A DNA stretch of 64,000 nucleotides from the NCBI GenBank assembly GCA_023079485.1, contig CM041090.1, forward strand, positions 39,148,874 to 39,212,873, read 5' to 3'. The DNA is from Archilochus colubris (Eukaryota; Chordata; Aves; Apodiformes; Trochilidae). Position 1 is the stretch's first letter; every line of letters begins with the position of its first letter. This document shows, piece after piece, positions 13,553 through 26,294 of the stretch. The notes beneath the pieces are model-generated. The model saw only the letters and a program-made list of their open reading frames with translations, did not search any database and had not been told where the DNA came from. A program made the translations under genes and the position numbers.

Positions 13553-16500
13553 AACAGCAAGGGTGGCCCAGTGTTGTTCTGTAGTGTGGTGGGGTGCAAA
13601 GAGCCTTTGTGGAGCTGCTGACCCCTGCTTATGAGCCCTGTTTGAAGATCACCTTGTATCACCTCTGGAGAACAGAGTTGGTGGATCAGAATTGGTTTTA
13701 TTATAGGGGAGGTGTTTAGTGCTGGCTTTACAAAGTTTTATATGGGATAACCAAATGTCATCACCTATAGGGAGGGATCATGGCTGGCAAGTCAAGCACG
13801 GTTTTTTTGTTTTGGTTTTGTTTTTTTTTCAAAATCTGGAGTTGTTCCAGGGCTGCTAATGAAGCTTTTTAGCTCTGGAGAACTCAGCAAGGCCAAGGAT
13901 GCTGCAGGCTCCTTCTCAGGCTCCGTGCACTGAAGGCAGCGAAGTTCGTGCTGCAGACAGTGGCTGGGAGGCTGTCAGCTGTCTGAGGGTTTTGATGTCC
14001 TCTCAGGATACCTCGTCTGCCGCTCTGTGGCTGGTTTGTGACAGCAGAGATGCACCAAGCAGTCAGAGCCCGGGTCAGAGCCTGTGGATGGGCTCTGCAC
14101 TGCAGTTTAGGAGCTGTCGCTCTTTATCTCTTCAGACCAGAAGAAGCTTTAACCACTGTATAGACAAGAAGACAAGCCAGACCAGACCTGCAATTTGTCT
14201 TCAGCTGGGTTCAGTTTTATCAGTGAAAAATGTTTGAGAACTAGTCACCAGATACATCACTATGTTGTCCATCATGAACAAATAAGATGCAGGGAACTGG
14301 GGAGCACACCTGAAGGACTGTAGTACTGTGGGGCACAAAGGTCATTTTCTGCCAGTGCCAGCAGCGTGTGGGAAGAAAAACCAATGCAGAACGTGGTTCA
14401 CCTTGGTCAGGAACCATGTGCTCAGAGCTGAAGTCTGTCACTTACTACAGCTCTGCAAGTGAAGGGGATACAGGGAGACTGCATGAAAAAGAAAGTCCAG
14501 CTGCAGCTCGTGTGCCATTTCTGTGGAAAGTAAGGGAGTTAAATCCAGGGACAGTCTTGCTGAATCCCTGTGTGTGACTATTCCCCTCTGCCTCCTTTAT
14601 AGCTGCCCAAGTGCTGCTCTAAGTCTTGCTGCCCTGGAGTGATGCTGCTGCTCTGCCTTTGTTCTTTTGAGCTCCTTTCTTTTCCACTGCCTCAGATGTA
14701 ACTTCAGTGCCTGCCTTTGCAAGGGCTCTGCTGACCTCCCCATGTCCTCTCTGTGATCTCCTGCCTCTCTTGTCTCTTCCTTGCCTGTTTGAGGCACAGT
14801 CTCACAAAGTACCCTCATCCTGTCACCTCTGCTGCCCTTTGCACAAGGGAGGCATCCTCTGAGCAGCCGTGTCCTTTCTGCTCCTTTCTCAGTTCTCTGC
14901 TTAAAAATCTCACCTCCTGCTGTGCCTCCAAACCTCCAAGCAAGATTTGGAACCTCATACCCAGAGGGAAGCTCATGGGACTGTTTCTCTGGACTGACCA
15001 GATGCTCTGCTTTGTGTTCTTCTGGGAACAGAAGCCCTAAGCTGGCTGACTTCCACAGCAAGGAGTTGTGCTAAAAAAGGGACATTTTCCCTCAATATTT
15101 TCACTCTGTGTCAGCAGAAGTGACCTGAAATGTCTGCTTTTCATCAGACACTTTAGGGAAACCTTGCTATGAAATACTCTTTCTTCCTCAATGCAAAACA
15201 CTTTGAATCAGAAGGAGTGTTTCCAGTCAGGTTTGGGTTTTTTTTGACCGTGGCTACCACGTTGGCAGGCTGGCTTGTCAGACAAGTAGATGCCATGTGC
15301 AGTCATACAGTCTAAACTACCCTTGCTTTGGAGTTTGGAGCTCATCCAGAGCAGGACAAAAGTCCTTTCCTAGGCTGCTGTTGAACTGTAGTGTGAGTGA
15401 AAGGTGTTGAAGTAGAGATCTGGTGGCTTTGGTCAGTTGTAATGGCAGGGACAGCCCCAAATGGGAGTCATGGCTATAACAGAAGAAAACCTCACCCACC
15501 CTTCATAAAAAAAACCAAACCAAACAAACCTAAAAAACCCTCAACAGCTTCCTTAACAGACTAGAAGGTCTTGTTCTCCTTGTGTTGGCACCTCTGTTCT
15601 TAAAGTGAAGCTGCAGTCAGCCCACGGGATGTACAAGGCCAAGGCACGTACAACACGGTGACACCAGGCAGGGCTGGCACAGCTTTGAGCTGTGGTTAAT
15701 GCCAACTTGCACCTCTCTGCAGCTGTCTACAAGCTGTCTACAAGATCCTGAGCATGGTGCCTCTTGTTTCACCCTAAAATCTTCCTTCTTTTGCCTGCTA
15801 AAGCAAATGTTACAGTAGAGGACACAGCAGGGAGAGGAGAGACAGCTGATGCTGGGATGTGTCTGTCTGCTTTTGATATGCTTGGTTGTGCTTCCAGTGG
15901 TTTAAAAGCGAGGGAAAAAAAAATAAATCAGAAGAGCTCAAAGTATTCTTTGTTTGTTAAGCTCAGAAACCTCATCCGAGGCTCTGGCACTGGTAAATGG
16001 GTGCTGAAGTTAAAGCAGAGTCTGGTAATATTTTCCTTCTGTGAAGGGCTCTGGTAGGCAGCCTCAAAGTGGTGGCAGAATCTGGTTTGAGGCCTCTAAA
16101 TTGAGGCAATGCAGATTTTTAAAATCTTTGTATCACATTCTGTCAGGGAGGAAACTTTGACAAATGAAGAAGGTAGGGAGGGCAAAAAGAGAGGAGGGAA
16201 GGCTGGGAAATGAACTCAGACTCCAAGGAGCATGGCCTGGACGTGGCTCTCATGGGACTCCTCCTGCCAGTCTCCTCTCCCTGACTCACTGAGCTGAGCT
16301 GTCTGGCTCCATCCCTTTCCTAAACACTTCCAGCCAGATGATCCTCCTCTCTCTACCCCTCCTTCCTCAAAGCAGTTGAAACCTTAGTTCCTCATGCACT
16401 TCCCTGTCAGCTGTTGTTCATGTCAACTTGTGATTTCTGCAAATAGCAAAAAAAAATAAAAATCATGCTCTGCTTTCAGTGTAACATCCACAGCCCCTGC

Positions 16501-16841
16501 TCTTTGGCATGAAGAGTCAAAACAAGGGATATATATGATGTGCGTGGGGGGTTTTGGACTGTTGGATCAACTCAGAAGGTACTGGCTGTGACTGTTAAGC
16601 ACTGAAGTGAATAAAACCAGGGTTGGAATACACACTCCCTACCAACTGCAGTGATTTTTTTTTTTTACCATTGAACCACTGATCCATGAGGCTTCAAGTC
16701 GAGTGCTGAGTAAGGTGGTTTAAAAATGCATCCAGTTCTGGCTGCAGGCATCTTGCAGACTGGTGTCTGGGATGGAACAAAGGAACAGCTCTCAGAGGTT
16801 GGTTCTTCTTCTTCCTTGAAGCCATTTGTGCTGCTTCTTCC
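13553..16841. other. Non-coding stretch without recognised elements
   Basis: No exon, transposon or tandem array recognised. Short T- or A-rich runs (about 13801-13830, 15508-15540, 16448-16462, 16658-16669) and a 13-bp direct duplication (AGCTGTCTACA) near 15720-15743 are the only visible structures. Confidence 0.5.
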
Positions 16842-17217
16842 CTTGAGGAGAGGCTGAGGTCAGCTCGGTTCAGAGAAAAGGAGGCTGAGGGGGGAGCTCA
16901 TTGCAGGCTGCAGCTTCCTCAGCAGGTGAAGAGATGGGGCAGGTTTCTGATATCACTCCTGTGACCAAAGACAGGACTCAGGGGGATGAAGCTGATTCAG
17001 GGGAGGTATCAGGAAAAGGTTTTTCACCCAGAGGGCAGCTGAGCACTGGAACAAGCTCCCCAGGGAAGTGGTCACAGCCCCAAACCTGCCTGAGTTCCAG
17101 AAGGGTTTGGATGATGCTCTCAGGCACATGGGGTGATCCTGGGGGGGCCCTACACAGGGACAGGAGTTGGACTTGATAATCCTGATGGGTCTCTTCCCAT
17201 TCAGCATCCTATGGTTC
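16842..17217 (+). mobile_element. Old CR1 LINE fragment, sense
   Basis: It begins CTTGAGGAGAGGCTGAGGTC and follows the CR1 ORF2 end: the GGAGGCTGAGGGGGGAGCTC block, then CTGAGCACTGGAACAAGCTC, CCCAGGGAAGTGGTCACAGC and a 3' UTR GAGTTGGACTTGATAATCCT, ending near ATCCTATGGTTCC. Several frameshifts and a decayed octamer tail show that it is much older than the copies ending in perfect ATTCTATG repeats. Confidence 0.85.
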
Positions 17218-19319
17218 CTGCCCTGGTTGGGATGCTGGGTGCAATAGATCTCTGGAGGGAATGGATGAGGGGCATCCTTAGCAGCTCTCTATAGTTGGGA
17301 TGCAAAGCTAGGGTACAGCTGGGGTCCTGTTTCCCATGCTCAGGGGGATTGAATATGCTCATTATGGCTTTGCAGAGAGCAGAGGAGATGGATGTAGAGG
17401 TTTTCAAACCACCTGGTAATTTGGGGTGTTGCATTTCAAAGGCTATTCCTTTTTCAGAGGTGAAGTCCCATTATCTTATGAAAATCAGACTCATTTCAGC
17501 TTTCACAGAGCATAGACCCCAAGTCAGCTGTGGTTTTTTTTTAATAAAACCTGATTAGGGAAATGTCCCTTGAGACATTTGTGAAAAATTCTTATTTGCA
17601 AAGCTACCTACTGATGTGCTTCTAATTAGTTTAATCACATTATTTCAACGATGCCTCCAGTATAAGGGATTTTATTTTATTTTTCCTAGTAAAATGTGGT
17701 AGTAATTGGATTTTTTTTTTGGACCTGGATGTTGTGATTAAGAGTTTCTAGAGTTTTCTAGGGAGAAACTTACTTTAGCAAGGAGTGTATGGATAAGGCA
17801 GAGCAGTGCTGAAGGTCAGGTTGGTTTTATTCCAAGCCTTTATAGGGTTCCCTTGCCTGTCACTGTAGTTGTCTTGCTCTTCTGGCAATTTTAAGTTTCA
17901 CACTGACCTTTAAACTGTAAATACCTTTTTGGAACTAAATACCATGAGGCTTTTTTGGTGTGGTTTGCTGTTTTTTTTTTTTCTTTTGTAGTTTTAGGGG
18001 GTTTGGGGGTTTTTTTTGTTTGTTTTTTAAGTTGGAAAATCAGAGCTTGCAGAGGAAGAGGACAGGCTTATAATGAAGTTACTGGGCAGTGGTTTGACCT
18101 CTCTTCATCCTTGCAAAGGATGTCTGGACTTGGATCAGCAATATACTTGGTATGTCAGCTGGGGATAATAAAGCTCCTGGATATCTTTGGGGGTGCATGA
18201 AGCCAGTTATACTTCCTTCCTTTTCCATCTTAAGTATTTCTTTTGTATTTTTCTGCACACAGCCTCTTTGGACCATCTCTTCTTGGTGTATTTGCAGTGC
18301 CAGCTACATCCAGGGTTGACTTTTGTGGGGAGATGAGGAGCTTTGGGACTTTTCTGCCTGCAGAGTTTTGTCCCTGACCTGTATGTCCCTAAAGCATTGT
18401 GCCTGCTGTGATTTCTAGGAAAAAGAGAGAAGAGGCAGTGGGTTCAAATCTTAATGGTACTGCTGTGTACAAACCAGCTTCTCAGCCAGGCTGGTGCTGC
18501 TGGGCTGTGCTGCCTGTGCTGACCTCTCAGTTTTCTTCAAAACTGGGACCTCAGGCACAAAGCTCTGGTGTTGTCCTCTCTTGTGTCATGGGTCTGAGAG
18601 CCCCAGGATAACCTGGCTCTTTGGTCTTCCTTCCTGCTCCCCAAATTTCCTAAAAAATGGAATCTAAAGAGGAGTTATGGTTTTGTCTGGGAGTATATTC
18701 CCTGCTGCAGGATATTGGCAGTCAGAAAAAAAAAACAACCAAACCTGGGGCCAAGTTTCAAAGTCAAGAATGTGAATGCCAGCACTGCCATCTTTGTTGG
18801 TGGGTCAACATTTCACTGATTTTTTTTTTCCTTTTGCATAGGAACAAAACCTAAAGGACTAAAAATACCCTGGGCTGCAGTCTTGTTTTCCATTTTCTGC
18901 TAGCTGCTATTTGTGACCTCTGTTTAAAAAGCACATGAAGCCTCCCAGTTTCCTAACCTGGCTCTGTTTCATACACTCCTGGTGCCTGGCTTGCCTGGGG
19001 ATGAGTGAAGCAAATTAATCCAGAAGCTGAAAAGCTTTTGATTCATGCCTCTGGGGCAGAGATGCTCAGGGCTGCCAGAGATGGTGGCTCTCAGAGGCCT
19101 TGTCAGCATCACTTTGGAAACTGGAAGGAAAACAATTCAGACTTTGGTTACCCAAATGCCAACAAAGTCAGCAAGAAACCTCTTCATGCTGCCTTTTGTT
19201 AAGTTGATTTAGAGGAATTATAAATAGTGAGCCAGTAGGCACATTAGTTGATTGATGATCAATCATGATGATTGATAGCCTACAAGACAGCTGGGGTAGG
19301 GCTTTTTACACAGGTGGAC
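17218..19319. other. Non-coding stretch; T-rich runs
   Basis: No exon recognised. It contains T- and G/T-rich tracts at about 17526-17535, 17705-17715 and 17950-18032, and a short A/T-rich palindromic patch around 19246-19277 (GATTGATGATCAATCATGAT). Confidence 0.5.
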
Positions 19320-19581
19320 AAGGGAAAAGGGTTTCAAACTTGAAGAGGGGAAATTTAGGTTAAATGTTAGAAAGAAATTCTTTAATTTGGAGGTAGTGAG
19401 ACACTGGGGCAGGTTGTCTGAGGAAGCTGTGGCTGCCCCATCCCTGGCAGTGTCTCAGCCCAGGTTGGATGGGGCTTGGAGCAACCTGGGCTGGTGGGAG
19501 GTGTCCCTGACCATGGCAGGGGGGTGGCAAAGGATGATCTTTAAGGTCCCTTCCAACCCAAACCATTCTGTGATTCTATGA
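19320..19581 (+). mobile_element. CR1 LINE 3' fragment, sense
   Basis: This runs from GGGTTTCAAACTTGAAGAGG through GAGACACTGGGGCAGGTTGT, GAAGCTGTGGCTGCCCCATC, TTGGATGGGGCTTGGAGCAA and CCCTTCCAACCCAAACCATT to TCTGTGATTCTATGA. It is the older AACCCAAACC-type CR1 3' end, in the same family as 13399-13552. Confidence 0.92.
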
Positions 19582-21170
19582 ATGTGTTTAACATCATTCA
19601 GTAGCTATTTTCAAAGATCAGGTATATGATGCTTTATAACTACATTGCTACCTTCATCTCCATCAACCTGCCAACTTCCTTCCCAAGGGAGGGAGCTGGG
19701 GTGATGCTGGATTGGTTTTCTGATTTTCTCAGGGTGGTTTTCAGCAATTAGTCATCTGATCTTTCTGTTTTTTTTTTTCCTACACTCATTTGAAAAATAA
19801 CATCTGCTCATCTGCCAGCTCAGACGTCCCAGCTCACACACAGACTCAAGGTCTTGCTTAGGCTGCTTACAACAGGTACCTAATTTGGGTAACTTGACTG
19901 TCAGTGTCTGTGTTTCAGACACCAACAAGTAGTTTGAACCATTTACTACCCAGGGCTCTGCTTTCCTCCGTGGAGAGAGGAATGGTTGGTGCCTTGAACA
20001 GCCGAGCTTTAGCTCAGTCCTTGCTCCATGGTGAGCTCCATGATGCTGGTTGCCTTTGGATGGAGCTTCTCCATCATCAAGAGTCTGTGTCAGTGCTGCA
20101 GCACTTCAGGGACCCTTCAGACCTTCATGATGAAAGGCAGGGTGAAGCAACACCCTGCAGGAACAAGCAGAGCAGAGCACTTTGATGTTCTCCTTGAAGT
20201 CAAATGGGAACTTGTGTTGCCTCCTGGGCTGTAGTTGCTAAACACCAGTGTATTATCATGGGGATGGGGACTGGGGGTGTTGGAGGCTGCTAGGATAGGG
20301 TAATGGTGTTGTGAGAATTGTGCTGGCAAGGAAATAAGCAGCAAGGTATATCTAGGAGCTGGCTGTTCAGGAAAAGGGGAGTCTTTGTGCTTTTAATCAG
20401 ACACACAAAAAGGAGCGATGTCAGGATTTCCTTTCAGACCTCATCCTGCAGAGGTTGTGTACAGGACCCTGTTTCCCTCCCTGGCCACCAAAGATGCCTC
20501 AGCAGGATGGTGTGAGCTGCCCTGTGCTGGTAGAATAGGGAGGAACATGGGATTACTGGGCTTTCCATGGGCAGTCTTAATGGGAGCATCTGGAGATGTT
20601 GGGATGGGCACAGCCATATGGCAATGAAAGCTACTGGGAAACATCACAACCCTTCTGCCTTCAAGCACTAATGATCCTCCCTGTTTCTTCTAACCAGAGC
20701 AGTCTCATCACTGCCTGAAGGGCTCTTTTTTTGTGCAGGAAAATCCATCTTTGAGCTGTGTAAATCTTCCTCAGTGTGTGTCCCTCGCCCATCAATTAAT
20801 TTCCTGGGAAACACCTTTTAGGTTGAGCTGAGCTACATTTGTCAAAACTTCATCAGAGTGTTTGTTAAGGTAAGGTTTCCCTTTTTTGAGTTTTTTTTTC
20901 CTCAAAACCTGCAGGGTGACCATTGCACACATCTGTTTCTAGGCAGCACAGCTGGAACCTCTCCCTTGCTGCTGGCAATGGCAGGGGAGCATCTTAAAAC
21001 CTGCCTGTAGCCACAGGTGGGAGAACTGCCATATCAGCAGCTCAGAGCATGGAAAGCACCAGGAAAGCTTAAAAAGCTTGCAAAATGCTCCCAGACTGAG
21101 GTGGTTGCATTGGTTGTGGCCACTGGGAACAGGGCAAGAACTGGAAGTCTTAAACTACAGTCAGGCAGAG
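19582..21170. other. Non-coding stretch without recognised elements
   Basis: Overlapping short frames occur on both strands (20028-20668), but none shows splice-site-bounded coding or family similarity. No repeats were recognised. Confidence 0.5.
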
Positions 21171-21233
21171 TTATGTTGTCTCTTATGTTATGTTATTATC
21201 TTATGTTATGTTATATTATTATCTTATGTTATC
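21171..21233. repeat. Imperfect (TTATG)n/(TATTATCT) microsatellite
   Basis: About 63 bp of alternating TTATG and TTATTATC words with two higher-order copies of the motif TATCTTATGTTATGTTAT. It lies upstream of a short CR1 fragment. Confidence 0.85.
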
Positions 21234-21304
21234 TCAGGGCAGCAAAGCTCTGGTGTGGCTTGTGGAGTCTTTCTTGGAGGGTTTAAACAGCAGGTCAGAC
21301 ACCC

Positions 21305-21392
21305 ATCAACCTGCTCTAATGGGAGGTGTCCCTGCCCATGGGAAGGGGGTTGGAACTGGATGACCTTTAAGGTCCTTTCCAACCCAGCCCAT
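21305..21392 (+). mobile_element. Short CR1 3' UTR remnant
   Basis: TCAACCTGCTCTAATGGGAG, then GGTGTCCCTGCCCATGGGAA, GGGTTGGAACTGGATGACCT and GGTCCTTTCCAACCCAGCCC, form the CR1 3' UTR order without the octamer tail. Only about 85 bp survives. Confidence 0.8.
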
Positions 21393-21747
21393 CACTGCCT
21401 GACCTCTGGGGGTGTCTTGTTAGCCCTCTTTTGTGGGATTCAGAGCTGTAGCTTTGCAGAATAATTTTTCAGTAGGATATAATATTATAGAATAATTTTA
21501 TAGTAGGGATAAATTATAGGAGGAAAGACTTGTGAAGGTCTGAGCTGCTGGGCCATTAACTCCATATCCTCTCAGCACCTGTGTCTCAGAGAGCTGGCAG
21601 AAAGTAGGGGCAAGGTACAGTGTGCTTTGTGCTACTTTTATGGGGATTTTTAAGAGCTGAGATAGAGTCTTGAAGCACAAAGTGTGATGTCTGTCAAACT
21701 AATATTAATCACTGTTGAAAATTTTCATGTAAGGGAGGTTACACTCA

Positions 21748-22180
21748 CAGGACCTCCATATCTTTCCTGAACTGGGGGGCCCAGAACTGGACACAGGACT
21801 CAAGCTGTGGCCTCCCCAGGGCTGAGCACAGGGGCAGAATCACTTCCCTGGACCTGCTGGCCACGCTGTTCCTGATCCAGGCCAGGATGCCATTGGCCTT
21901 CTTGGCCACCTGGGCACACTGCTGGCTCCTGTTCAGCTTCCTGGCAATCCAGACTCCCAGGTCCCTTTCTGTCACTCTGTGCCCAGCCTGGAGCTCCCCA
22001 TGGGGTTGTTGTGGCCAAAGTGCAGGACCCGGCACTTGGAATGTTGAACCTCATCCCCTTGGGATCAGCCCAACTCTCCAGTCTGTCCAGGTCCCTCTGC
22101 AGAGCCCTCCTGCCTTCCAGCTGATCGACACTTCCCCCCAGCTTAGTGTCATCTGCAAATTTGCTGATGATGGACTCAGG
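21748..22180 (-). mobile_element. Inverted 5' part of a twin-primed CR1
   Basis: Read on the - strand, this carries CR1 ORF2 from [14 protein letters not shown] through [68 protein letters not shown] and [14 protein letters not shown], with a few frameshifts. It stops at the left border within the codons for EVL (GAGGTCCTG). The adjacent sense segment starting at 22177 resumes the same element only about three bases further on. The two parts are one insertion with its 5' half inverted. Confidence 0.9.
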
Positions 22181-22630
22181 TCCAAAGGAGGGCAACCAGG
22201 CTGGTGAAGGGACTCGAGCACAGACCCTATGAGGAGAGACTGAGGGAGCTGGGGCTGTTCAGGCTGGAGAAGAGGAGGCTCAGAGGAGACCTCATCGCTG
22301 TCTACAACTCCCTGAAAGGAGGTTGGAGCCAGGGGGGGTTGGGCTCTTTTGCCAGACGACTTTCAACAAGACAAGAGGGCAGGGTCTTAAGTTGTGCCAG
22401 GGGAAATTTAGGTTAGATATTAGAAAGAATTTCTTTACGGAGAGAGTGACCAAGCATTGGAATGGGCTGCCCAGGGAAGTAGTGGATTCTCCGTGTCTGG
22501 AGATCTTTCAAAAGAGCCTGGATGTGGCACTGAGTGCCATGGGCTGGGAACTGCAGTGGGAGTGGATCAAGGGTTGGACTTGATGATCTCTGAGGTCCCT
22601 TCCAACCCAGCCAATTCTATGATTCTATGA
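22177..22630 (+). mobile_element. Sense 3' part of the twin-primed CR1
   Basis: It begins CAGGTCCAAAGGAGGGCAAC and continues through [38 protein letters not shown] and [18 protein letters not shown] into the young-subfamily 3' UTR and ATTCTATG tail. The four bases CAGG at 22177-22180 can be assigned to either the inverted or the sense part, which gives junction microhomology. The element-internal gap between the two parts is about three bases. Confidence 0.92.
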
Positions 22631-25600
22631 CTTCAGAGTTTTGGCCAAACATCCAAATTCAGTGGTACAAAATTAACTGATTCATACATTTTCTCAAAAC
22701 CTCACACTGTTTATTTCCCAGGGAATGGTTCTCAGGCTTTTGCAAAGCTCTTGGTGAGTTGTAATGTTGGTTTTCTGCCCTTTGGGTGCAAATCCAGGGT
22801 TGCTTCCATATTGTACAGAGATGCAGCCTGTACTTACTTTAGCAGGTGATTTTCATGGAATATTTTTAGTAGGTAGGTGGCCAGTGAAAAGTCCCACATC
22901 TGGAAGCAGCTACACTAATTTATAGTGTCAGCTAAATACTGAAGGGACTTTTAAAATGACTTATGACTAATTAACACTATCAGTTTACAGTAGTTCTCTT
23001 GCTGCTATACAAGGCAAGTAAAATAAAAATCACCCTTTAAAATTTCCTAAAGAGAAAAGGAAAGGGAAATATTCACTTCACCTCCTGAGATTCTGGTAAA
23101 GGCAGAATCTTTCATTGGAATGACTGAGAAAAAACCTGACAGCACCACTACCCCCCTCCCTCTAAGTGAATTTAAGATTTTAATTGCAACAAAATTCAGG
23201 AATTCAGTTAAGGTTCCCAGAGCAAACTGTGCCTGTGCCTCCCTGGTTACACTCATCTCCTTTCTTGGAGATAGATTTTAAAGGCAGTGACCCAAAATGC
23301 TGCATGTGTATCCAGAAAATTCCAAGAAAAGTGCAGTTTAAAGGTGAAATTTAGTCAAAAAGCTACAAGTCATGTCTAGCTTTTCAGGAAAAACCATGTT
23401 TTCCCTTTCTACAGTGTTTTTTTCTGAGCATTCATCACTTTACTTCTGTTGTGCCTCTGCAGAGAGTTGAAATACTCACACCTTAAGGGAGAGAGCTGGA
23501 GTTTGACATCTCCATCTCTTGGTATTGAACATTTCAGTCTTGATTTTGCTTTTGCTGGAAACCCTGTCTGTTTCCTGAGATGGATTTCAAGCCAAAGAGC
23601 AGAGATTTGGATTAAATGTGTCATCAGGCAATTGTAGCTCTGTGTATGCTGCTGGTCACAAAGGAGATGCTGAACAGATTATACTTGGGCCCTCTAAAGA
23701 AATTCACCTCCAGGCTGAATGCCAGCCTGAGAAATACTGGATTGAAAGGGAGCACTTTTGGAAGGTGATAAACCCCTGGAAATAGGATGAAATTTCCAAA
23801 TGCTCTGGAACTATAACAGCTCATGGTAATAAAGAGTTGGCAAGAATAATCCCTGTTTGAAAAGAGCTACCAGAGGATGGAAGAAAATAAAGTCACTTAT
23901 TATCAGTTGAAAGTCTAGAAGTATATTTTTTTTTTGAGCTAGAGATTGGCTCATCTCTGCATGGTGGGAAGAGTCTGTGTGAAGGCAGGGGATGCACCCA
24001 AGGGATGCAAATCTCCTTCCAGGAGTTTCTTGTCTTAACAAGGGGACTTAGATACTGGGTCTTTGCCTTGTGTTATGTCCATTGCCTCCCCTATAGCTGC
24101 TATAGGTGCTGAGCCCTGGGCAGGGTCTGCCTTGGAGGATGTCTGAGGAGGATTTGGTTTGGTAGCTTCTCTCTCCCATTGGCTTTGGGGCAAACTGGTG
24201 GGTTGCCATGTGGGGCTTGTTCCTGGACTGATGAGTTGTGCAGGGTTGAGGAATAGGTGGCAGGAGAAAAACCATAGGACAGATGTGGAAGGAGATCCTG
24301 GCCTGGCTGGGGGGTAAGGTCCCCAAGGGAGATGGGTGAATGGAGTTTGCTGCTATATGATCTCTGTCACCAGCCTTATGGGGACTCACCAGAGGTTCTC
24401 TCCCCCAGAACATCTCTTGGGTGGGGGGGAGGTCATGGTGTCCCTGCTGCAGACCTGGCATCCCAGCTTGGTCTGGTGGCACTGCAAAGAGGGTGTTTGT
24501 GCTTCTTCCACTTGCTGCTGCCAGAGCACCTCCTGAGGAGAGGACAACCATGTACAGAAAGGAGATAGGAGGGAAACGTGGCTGTTCCTGCCCTGCATCC
24601 CTGTGTCTTCCTTCAGAGCATCCCAGCAGTGACCAACTCTTGATGCAGCAGAGTTCAAGGGGAGAAACCCACAGGTGGCTCAGCAGCTCCTGATTCTTTC
24701 AGGTGTGTTTGGCATGGTGCTCCCTGCTTGTTCTGAGATGGGGGTCACCTTGAAAAGCTGTTCCTCCTGCAGGGTTCATTACCTGTACAGCCACATGGTT
24801 GAGTTTGGTTCATTGGATGGTGACTTAAAGCTGGTAGCATCTATCAGAGTCAGGCTGCTTAGTAGAGAACAGCAGAGTGTATAAATCTTTTCCACAATGA
24901 GCTAATTCCATGTAATACAGAATGGTAGCACTTGATTGGGGGTATAAACTGAGAGGAAACGAGCAAAAATGGATACAGATGCAGCTTGGCTCTGATTCAG
25001 CTGGGCCTTGACTTCCTCTGAACCTGAGGAGGAACATTAGGAAGGGACAGTGTGTGGAAAACCCTGGTGGGGAGGGACCCAGTGGAAATGCATGGTCTGA
25101 ATAGAGCTGCTGTCAGGCATTCTGGCAGCTGTCTGCTGCAAAAAGCAGGAGGCTTCAGACATTTCTCTTCAAATAAGGGTGTTTTGGGGGCATCTTTCTG
25201 TTTGATGTAATTCTCTCTGAAATTCTGCCTAACTCTTAATTTTAATTTTTTTTAAAAATTGTTATTTTCTTTGGAATCATGAATCATTTAGGCTTGTAAA
25301 ATGTAAGAAACACTGTTCCTCCAGGTTGGTACTTAGGAACCTCAACCCCAAGTACTCCCTCAGGTGCAGAAGTACAGCACTGTGCCACTTTTTCTTGTCT
25401 TCCTGCTAATATATCCCAAGACACTGCTTGCTCCACAGCATGCTGTGGGAAGCTGATTTCATCCCCTCAACCCAGCTCCATTTGGTGCTGCCTTGAGGTG
25501 CTGATCTCTGACCTTACATCAAGCACCAGGGATGCTTTAGCAACACAAGAGGGAGCTGTGGGCTCTCCTGAATTATGGGAGGGTTCACCCAGACTTAGAA

Positions 25601-25697
25601 GGCAGATATGAATGGGCAGAAGAAATCTGAACACAGCAGCCTCTGGAAAGACAGAGCAGGCATCTGTTGTGCTTGTACTTCTTGAGTTGCTTTGCTA
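22631..25697. other. Non-coding stretch without recognised elements
   Basis: No exon recognised. A 167-codon antisense frame (24048-24551) overlaps shorter sense frames in a GC-richer patch, with no family similarity. A T/A-rich patch lies at about 25240-25268. Confidence 0.5.
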
Positions 25698-26294
25698 CTG
25701 GTTAACCCTCCATGGTCTAGAGAGGGAGTTGGAAGGGAAGACCTTGTGGAATCCAGATAAAAAATGGGAGGTGGTTGTTCCTGAATCTGGTCCCATTGTG
25801 GATGTGTGAGTGAGATGCATAGAAATGCATAGAAATGACAGTTTCTATCCAAACTTTCAGTTATTAATTGATTATTGATAAATTTTTATTTTAAATTACA
25901 CCTGGTCAATCCTCCATGGTCTAGAGAGGGAGCTGGAAGGGAAGACCTTGTGGAATACAGATGAAAACTGAGAAGTGGTTGTTCCTGAATCTGGTCCCAT
26001 TGTGGATATATGAGTGAAATGCATAGAAATGACAGTTTCTATCCAAACTTTCGTTATTAATTGATTATTGATAAATTTTTATTTTAAATTACACCTGGCC
26101 AATCCTCCACGGTCTAGAGAGGGAGCTGGAAGGGAAGACCTTGGGGAATACAGATGAAAGCTGAGAAGTGGTTGTTCCTGAATCTAGTCCCATTGTGGGT
26201 ATGTGAGTGAAATGCATAGAAATGACAGTTTCTACCCAAACTTTCAGTTATTAATTGATTATTGATAACTGTTTATTTTAAATTACACCTGGTT
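25698..26294. repeat. Three-copy tandem repeat, ~193-bp unit
   Basis: Three head-to-tail copies are anchored by CTCCATGGTCTAGAGAGGGA at about 25709, 25912 and (as CTCCACGGTCTAGAG) 26106. The spacing is about 204 then 193 bp. Each unit runs through GGAAGGGAAGACCTTG, GTGGTTGTTCCTGAATCT, ATGCATAGAAATGACAGTTT and TTATTAATTGATTATTGATA to AAATTACACCTGG. The first unit is about 10 bp longer because ATGCATAGAA is itself doubled near 25816. Copies differ at roughly 5-10% of positions by eye, so the duplication is not brand new. No coding capacity is conserved between units. Confidence 0.95.

Noticed and set aside
14597..15061. 154-codon open frame on the - strand
   Set aside because: Charged low-complexity composition, a parallel open frame on the + strand, no splice or family support.
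24048..24551. 167-codon open frame on the - strand
   Set aside because: Pro/Ser/His-rich composition typical of GC-richer random sequence, with overlapping frames on the + strand; no domain seen.
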